NCBI GenBank assembly: GCA_002422665.1
Contig: DITA01000039.1
Location: 1 to 10,209, forward strand
Length of the DNA stretch: 10,209 nucleotides
Reading direction: 5' to 3'
Source of the DNA: Cloacibacterium caeni_C
Lineage (GTDB): Bacteria; Bacteroidota; Bacteroidia; Flavobacteriales; Weeksellaceae
A model generated the notes under the pieces. That model was not told the DNA's origin, did not search any database, and saw only the letters and a list, made by a program, of their open reading frames with translations. Shown in pieces: positions 6,701 through 10,209 of the stretch; position 1 is the stretch's first letter; the number at the start of each line of letters is the position of its first letter. Position numbers and translations under genes: made by a program.

Positions 6701-9677
6701 AGTTTACGAAGTTTCACTTCCGAAAGATATTAGCATTGAAAATCTGAAGATTCAGTTTCAAATGATTGCTTTCAATGATGTGCAAACTGTTTCGCAAGAT
6801 GTGAAAATTTCTTCGGATAAAAAGCCTTTGAAAATAGAATTGGTAACGTTTAGAGATAAATTACAACCTAATTCTAAAGAAAAATGGAGTGTGAAAATTT
6901 CTGGCAGTTCGACTTCGCTCACCGACCAGATTACTGCCGAAGTTCTAGCGAATATGTATGATAAATCTTTAGATCAATTTGCGGTAAATACTTATTCTTG
7001 GCAAAGTCTTTACAGCAAACCTTACTGGATTTCTCAATACGGCATCAATGAAAGTTTAGACCAAAAATATTACAGCAAAAGACTAAAATATTTTGATAAT
7101 TTCGGTGTGAATAGACCGGATTTTGATTGGTTTGATGGTTCAATAATAAACGATAAATTGCAAGGAAGAACTCCTGGACTTCAGGTTTCTTCAGCGGTTC
7201 CTGGTGCAAATAAAGAAATAAAAATTAGAGGAATGGCTTCAATGAAGGCAGAAGCTGTAACAGATTCTGCACAATCTAAGGAAATTGACCAAGTTGTTGT
7301 GGTTGGGTATGGTAAAAAAGTTGTTAAAAATGATTTAGAAAATATAAAAGTTCGTCAAAATCTGAACGAAACCGCATTTTTCTATCCAAATTTAATGACG
7401 GATAAAAACGGAAATGTATCGTTTGAATTTACTTCTCCAGAAGCTCTTACACAATGGAAATTAATGTTTTTGGCTCATACAAAAGATGCAAGAAGTGCCA
7501 CTTTAGAAAAAACCATTGTTACGCAAAAAGATTTTTCAGTAACACCGAATTATCCTAGATTTTTGAGAGAAGGCGACGAATTGGTTTTCAAATCTAAGTT
7601 GAGTAATTTAACGACTCAACAACTCAACGGTTTTGCGAATTTGCAAATATTAGACGCTTTTACCAATGAAGATATTTCTTCTCAATTTAATTTGAAAGAC
7701 ATTCAGAAATCTTTTGTTCTCAATTCAAACGGAAGTACAACTGTACAATGGAATGTAAAAGTTCCGAATGGCGTTTCTTCTATCATCATTAAAAACGTAG
7801 CAAAAGCAGGTCAATTTTCTGATGGCGAACAAAAAGCAATTGCGGTTCTGCCAAACAGAATGTTGGTAACAAATGCCGTTCCTGTTTTTGTGAAAGAAGG
7901 TCAAACCAAGACTTTTGTTTTAGAAAATTTGAAAAATAATACTTCTAAAACGGCAACCAATGTTTCTAATACTTTAGAATTGACCACCAATCCAATTTGG
8001 GAAGTAATTTTCGCATTGCCAAGTCTTAAAAATGACAACAATCTTTCTGCGGATGTAGTTTTCAATAAATGGTTTGCAGATGTTTTGGCAACAGAAATTT
8101 TCAAAGCCAATCCGAAAATGAAAACCGTTTTTGATGAATATCAAGCGAAAGGTTTGCTCAATTCTAATTTAGAGAAAAATCAAGAGTTGAAACAATTATT
8201 GTTAGAAGAAACACCTTGGGTTTTAGATTCTAAAAACGAAACCGAACAAATGCAGAAATTGGCTCGATTGTTCGATGCGAATACGATGCGAAATTCCATC
8301 AATGAGGATTGGAGCGAACTGAAAAAATTGCAAAATCCTGATGGCGGTTTCTCTTGGTACGCTGGTTACCCGAGTTCTTACTACAATTCATTGTATATTT
8401 TGAAAAATTTAGGCAGAATTAATGAATGGTTGAAAGGAAATCTGGAAGATTATCAATCTTCTGAACAAAAGGAAATGGTTTCTCAATTGGTGAAATTTGT
8501 GGATAATGAAGTGAGCAGATATTTCGATGTAAAGGCGGTTGCTGAGCGTAGTCGAAGCAATGTTTGGAGTAATTATGTGTTAGATTATTTGGATACCCGC
8601 CATTATTGGGAAAAAGAATATCCGTTGAATGGAAACGGTAAAACAATGAAAGATTTAGTCATTTCAAAGGCTAAAACTGCTAAAATTACAGACTTTACTT
8701 TCTTTGGTTTGCATAGAGCAGCGTTGCTTTTCGATGCTTACAATTTAAAAGATATTTCTAAAAAATTAATGACTTATCTGAAAGAAACTTCCGTACAAAG
8801 CGAAACGCAAGGTGTTTATTGGAAACAAAATCTCAACGATTGGGGTTGGTATTCTTCTAAAACAGTAAATCACGCTGGTGCTTTGGAAGCTTTCAATAAA
8901 TTGAATACCGACCAAAATTTTGTAGAAGAAATGAAAATTTGGCTGATTACGCAGAAAGAAGTTTCTAATTGGGACACTTCTAGAAGTACAGCAGAAGTGA
9001 TTTATACCATTTTAAATTCAGGAAAATCTTGGACTTCAGCGGAAAGTGATAGAGCAACCATCATTTGGGGTGGAAAAGAACTTACCAATCCTGCTACAAA
9101 AGCAACTGGTTACATAAAATCTGCGGTAAATTCAGATGAAATAGATAAAAATTTAGCTACAGTAACCATTACAAAACCAGGAGCTGGAATTGTTCAAGGT
9201 GGTTTATTCTGGCAATATTATGAGGAATTAGATAAGATCAAATCTTCTAATAATTATATTTCCATCACCAAAGAATTGTACAAAAAAGTGAAAACCGTAA
9301 ACGGTGAAGAATTGCAGAAAATTACGGAAAATGCTCCTCTTAAAATCGGGGATAAAGTAACTGTAAGAATGATTCTGAACACCGATAGAAATATGGAATT
9401 TATTCATCTGAAAGATATGAGAGCGGCAGGTTTTGAACCGGTTGACGTACTTTCTGGCTATCAATGGAAGAATAATTTGGGTTATTATCAAGTCACCAAA
9501 GATGCTTCTACCAATTTCTACATCGAGTATATGCCGAAAGGAAAATACGTTTTCGAGTATGATTATATTTGTAATGCAGCGGGAATGTTCAGCAATGGAA
9601 TTACTACGATGCAAAACTATTACGCGCCACAAATGAACGCGCATACAAAGGGAACTAAAGTTTCGATTTCGGAATAA
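3717..9677 (+). CDS. Exported alpha-2-macroglobulin-like protein (MG2 type), no thioester, with SusC-like segment
   Basis: A 1986-residue protein with an N-terminal signal peptide (MKK, hydrophobic core 7-15, likely cut after MKA at 20-22). No lipobox cysteine is present, so it is probably periplasmic or surface-exposed rather than a lipoprotein. A helical N-terminal region (about 25-320) precedes the macroglobulin-like domains. MG2 has the hallmark DRAIYRPGQ (552-560); the next domain starts with FRVEEYKRPKFEV (648-660). The A2M domain begins near 1215 (ETAFFYPNL, SPEALTQWKLMFLAHT). The helical thioester-domain region follows, with TPWVLD and DGGFSWYAGYP (1542-1552). A C-terminal domain has GLFWQYYEELDKI and AGFEP. 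The CxEQ thioester is absent; the corresponding place reads LPSLKNDNNLS (1434-1444). It may trap or bind proteases non-covalently or protect the envelope, as proposed for bacterial relatives such as YfaS. ATG 3717 is preferred over the in-frame TTG at 3711. Odd inserts lie at 1149-1201 and 1606-1615. It is monocistronic, ending at a terminator. Confidence 0.93.
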   Translation: MKKLTQIFILLFLIWNITPMKAQKYYDQQWKKISENYKKGTYKSNLPLILDIQKRAISEDNAIQLIKSLKAELSVIDLTEDDTQNDTASQFFKKLESFDQKLKGEQKLVFQVLLGDFFQDYYDENQWKINQRTNVNTGGKHDFSQIETWSKLDFKNYLAQHFAEISKQDAVLQKITISKYAEIFDGVEDIAYFPSFFDYKSMQYIDYLQSNYYFTKNELKENQPKILGIYDALIVKNSGNAQLYFKHQKLNDDCAFTNCKNKQEQLFSLYNSATEGDYKVLIAQEIISSLQGEQKFDEALSWIEKVKKAYPKSKFLENIKNQENQIKQPFVNIKFETSTLPNQPIHLVAEYKNTSQFSLNIYEVKSDYQGFLKYIYNSWNKDYFSQLKKTLVKKETFPLKNFKDYISHKTSLEIAPIPSGIYVGEYLVDGNVQDHFYFIATNSRIIFKNKSDQQIFENELQLVLRNNGKILPKENLEFYEYVAQQNIEKSVGVTDAKAGFKIPENDKKRYYRYVLVRQPSTNDINLLQVYGNQYDTSFNTRNEAEQAQIFLDRAIYRPGQTVYFKVIGTAFSSETNKEKVTTKVKLNITLKDTNGEEISTQTLTTNEFGSVNGSFTLPQGKLNGQFSIEVDNDDDEVTDYVMDGYKSFRVEEYKRPKFEVSFEPVKQEYQYGQTIELQGKAMMFSGVPLSNATVNFEIKKQNIRWRYFWWYPRGNDNENSILGEVKTNDKGEFTIKIDLKKDETLEGIQIDNYQINASVTDINGETQSDQTNLKVASVSHYISLSDAKENYFTDENINVKVETKNYNDQILKKSYTAKLSKLSPQERVFRTNFESEIQNAPFFSKEVFVQKFPHDYFDKSEKENRIEKVIFEKTPDSKIIRMTSVNSELINQQGTATDFEIGKLPTGKYKLELFNIEGKDTIKTEKIFEVFDKAKLSESQKPFLKVIPVKSEYNRTEKAKFYVYSAIPDAMANVYVQNGDGKTQFEQLPIKNGILVYEVSLPKDISIENLKIQFQMIAFNDVQTVSQDVKISSDKKPLKIELVTFRDKLQPNSKEKWSVKISGSSTSLTDQITAEVLANMYDKSLDQFAVNTYSWQSLYSKPYWISQYGINESLDQKYYSKRLKYFDNFGVNRPDFDWFDGSIINDKLQGRTPGLQVSSAVPGANKEIKIRGMASMKAEAVTDSAQSKEIDQVVVVGYGKKVVKNDLENIKVRQNLNETAFFYPNLMTDKNGNVSFEFTSPEALTQWKLMFLAHTKDARSATLEKTIVTQKDFSVTPNYPRFLREGDELVFKSKLSNLTTQQLNGFANLQILDAFTNEDISSQFNLKDIQKSFVLNSNGSTTVQWNVKVPNGVSSIIIKNVAKAGQFSDGEQKAIAVLPNRMLVTNAVPVFVKEGQTKTFVLENLKNNTSKTATNVSNTLELTTNPIWEVIFALPSLKNDNNLSADVVFNKWFADVLATEIFKANPKMKTVFDEYQAKGLLNSNLEKNQELKQLLLEETPWVLDSKNETEQMQKLARLFDANTMRNSINEDWSELKKLQNPDGGFSWYAGYPSSYYNSLYILKNLGRINEWLKGNLEDYQSSEQKEMVSQLVKFVDNEVSRYFDVKAVAERSRSNVWSNYVLDYLDTRHYWEKEYPLNGNGKTMKDLVISKAKTAKITDFTFFGLHRAALLFDAYNLKDISKKLMTYLKETSVQSETQGVYWKQNLNDWGWYSSKTVNHAGALEAFNKLNTDQNFVEEMKIWLITQKEVSNWDTSRSTAEVIYTILNSGKSWTSAESDRATIIWGGKELTNPATKATGYIKSAVNSDEIDKNLATVTITKPGAGIVQGGLFWQYYEELDKIKSSNNYISITKELYKKVKTVNGEELQKITENAPLKIGDKVTVRMILNTDRNMEFIHLKDMRAAGFEPVDVLSGYQWKNNLGYYQVTKDASTNFYIEYMPKGKYVFEYDYICNAAGMFSNGITTMQNYYAPQMNAHTKGTKVSISE
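7161..7319 (+). other. SusC/TonB-receptor plug-like segment inside the macroglobulin
   Basis: Residues 1149-1201 contain QGRTPGLQV..AVPGANKEIKIRGMAS, which matches the first part of the plug domain of SusC-type TonB-dependent receptors (G-R-x-P-G-V-x-V ... P-G-A ... I-R-I-R-G). This is followed by EIDQVVVVGYGKK, which matches the LDEVVVVGYG string next to the TonB box of SusC proteins. The order is reversed relative to SusC, where VVVVGYG precedes the plug. The segment lies just before the A2M domain, about where the bait region sits in macroglobulins. Confidence 0.75.
8535..8558 (+). repeat. Short dispersed-repeat-like insertion read in frame (AERSRS)
   Basis: The core GCTGAGCGTAGTCGAAGC (8541-8558) is the kind of sequence found in Bacteroidota dispersed repeats (...TGAGCGTAGTCGAAG...). 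In this frame it gives A-E-R-S-R-S (residues 1609-1614), and on the other strand the familiar spurious peptide FDYAQQP. TTGCT (8539-8543) and AGCAA (8556-8560) form a short inverted pair around it. It is more GC-rich than its surroundings and falls between FDV and NVWSNYVLDYLD in the helical domain without breaking the reading frame. Confidence 0.65.
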
Positions 9678-9701
9678 TTTTTTGAAATAAGAAACATAAG
9701 T

Positions 9702-9727
9702 AGAGTCGGGATTTAGCCCGACTTTTT
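9702..9727 (+). terminator. Intrinsic terminator after the macroglobulin gene
   Basis: A perfect 7-bp GC-rich stem, AGTCGGG (9704-9710) with CCCGACT (9717-9723), closes a 6-nt loop (ATTTAG) and runs directly into a T tract (9723-9727). It lies 25 bp after the stop codon at 9677. The reverse orientation lacks a T run of comparable length, so it works mainly on the plus strand. Confidence 0.85.
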
Positions 9728-9784
9728 CCTTCAAGGATTTACAGAAATAATGCTTTTCAAAATTTTTAGTTAAAACTTTCTGTA

Positions 9785-9820
9785 TTTGTTTTTATGAGAA
9801 AATATAGTTTTTTACCTTTG
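9785..9820 (+). promoter_or_regulatory. Bacteroidota-type promoter before the SWIM protein gene
   Basis: TTTG (9785-9788) and a perfect -7 box TACCTTTG (9813-9820) are separated by 24 bp, slightly longer than the usual spacing. The predicted transcript start is near 9827, giving a leader of about 9 nt to the ATG at 9836. It follows a terminator, as expected for a new transcription unit. Confidence 0.45.
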
Positions 9821-9835
9821 AAAAAAAAGTCGAAA

Positions 9836-10209
9836 ATGCTCAATATTATAGATTTAGAAAGTCAGTTTTCAAAGCGAAAAATTAGTAAATCCAAAAAACT
9901 TTCTTTACGAGAGATTGAAGAAGATAAAAAAAACCATTTCATTTGTTTTGTAGATGAAGGTGAAGAAAGCTATGATGCACAAATTTCTATCAGCGAAAAA
10001 TTAGAAATCATAGATTCTTCTTGTGATTGTTTAGATCAAGGTTTTTGCAATCATTTATTAGCTTTGGCAATTCATATTTCGGAAATTAAAAACAATAAAC
10101 GAACTAAAAAAGCAAAGGCAAAAAAAATTTCGGAAGCAGAATTAGCAATAGAAAATCTAAATTCTGAAGAAATTAAAGGGTGGCTTTTAGAATTTTTCAA
10201 AAAAAATAA
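9836..10209 (+). CDS. N-terminal part of a SWIM zinc-finger protein (3' end outside window)
   Basis: The frame is open from the ATG at 9836 to the right edge (124 full codons) with no stop. Residues 63-73 read CDCLDQGFCNH, giving the zinc ligands C-x-C-x5-C-x-H of a SWIM domain (Cys63, Cys65, Cys71, His73). This is followed by a helix LLALAIHISEI and a Lys-rich linker. SWIM domains bind nucleic acids or proteins. In Bacteroidota a SWIM motif at this distance from the N-terminus is often followed by a SNF2-type helicase, but the rest lies outside the window, so that cannot be told here. An in-frame ATG at 9794 would add 14 residues. I prefer 9836 because the -7 box at 9813-9820 lies downstream of the earlier ATG and because an A-rich leader directly precedes 9836. 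Confidence 0.75.
   Translation, partial: MLNIIDLESQFSKRKISKSKKLSLREIEEDKKNHFICFVDEGEESYDAQISISEKLEIIDSSCDCLDQGFCNHLLALAIHISEIKNNKRTKKAKAKKISEAELAIENLNSEEIKGWLLEFFKKN

Noticed and set aside
8419..8646. Minus-strand ORF containing FDYAQQP
   Set aside because: It is antisense to the macroglobulin gene. The peptide is the known spurious translation of the dispersed repeat, not a gene.
9228..9734. 168-codon minus-strand ORF
   Set aside because: It is antisense to the 3' end of the macroglobulin and its terminator, and has no domain or plausible start context.

Overview
The window looks like a chromosomal piece of a low-GC member of the Bacteroidota, most likely class Flavobacteriia and close to Chryseobacterium or Cloacibacterium. 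The reasons are the AT-rich coding sequence, perfect matches to the Bacteroidota -7 box TAnnTTTG upstream of several genes, the recF/DUF721 gene pair, a giant alpha-2-macroglobulin protein with SusC-like motifs, and dispersed repeats of the TGTCATTCTGA...GAAGAATCT kind. This placement is inference from gene content, because no rRNA is present.

Left part (1-3604). The 3' end of a membrane protein of the so-called site-specific recombinase (Gcr) family enters from the left. It overlaps tail to tail, by 23 bp, with a closely packed run of six minus-strand genes. In transcription order these are a UbiA-like membrane protein (3604-2858), an antitoxin (2824-2591), a RelE/ParE toxin (2603-2292), recF (2286-1207), a four-helix-bundle 'IVS protein' (1118-738) and a short DUF721/DciA protein (672-382). 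recF and DUF721/dciA form a recognisable replication/repair pair. Here they are split by a four-helix-bundle gene flanked by inverted arrays of a degenerate 7-bp repeat, which looks like an inserted cassette. The toxin-antitoxin pair sits directly upstream of recF, only 5 bp away, so recF lies between two accessory modules.

Middle (3605-3716). This 112-bp divergent intergenic region carries a dispersed repeat and -7 boxes pointing both ways.

Right part (3717-9677). One very large gene (1986 aa) encodes an exported alpha-2-macroglobulin-like protein without the CxEQ thioester. It has two oddities. A segment resembling the start of a SusC/TonB-receptor plug plus a 'VVVVGYG' TonB-box-like string lies at about the bait-region position. 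A short dispersed-repeat-like sequence, read as AERSRS, is inserted in frame in the helical domain. A strong intrinsic terminator follows. After it, a promoter-like sequence precedes the 5' end of a SWIM zinc-finger protein that runs off the window.

The most unusual element is the recF-[heptamer array]-IVP-[heptamer array]-dciA arrangement. It resembles a 23S rRNA intervening sequence (stem arms plus four-helix-bundle ORF) moved into an mRNA. The SusC-like segment in the macroglobulin is the second candidate.
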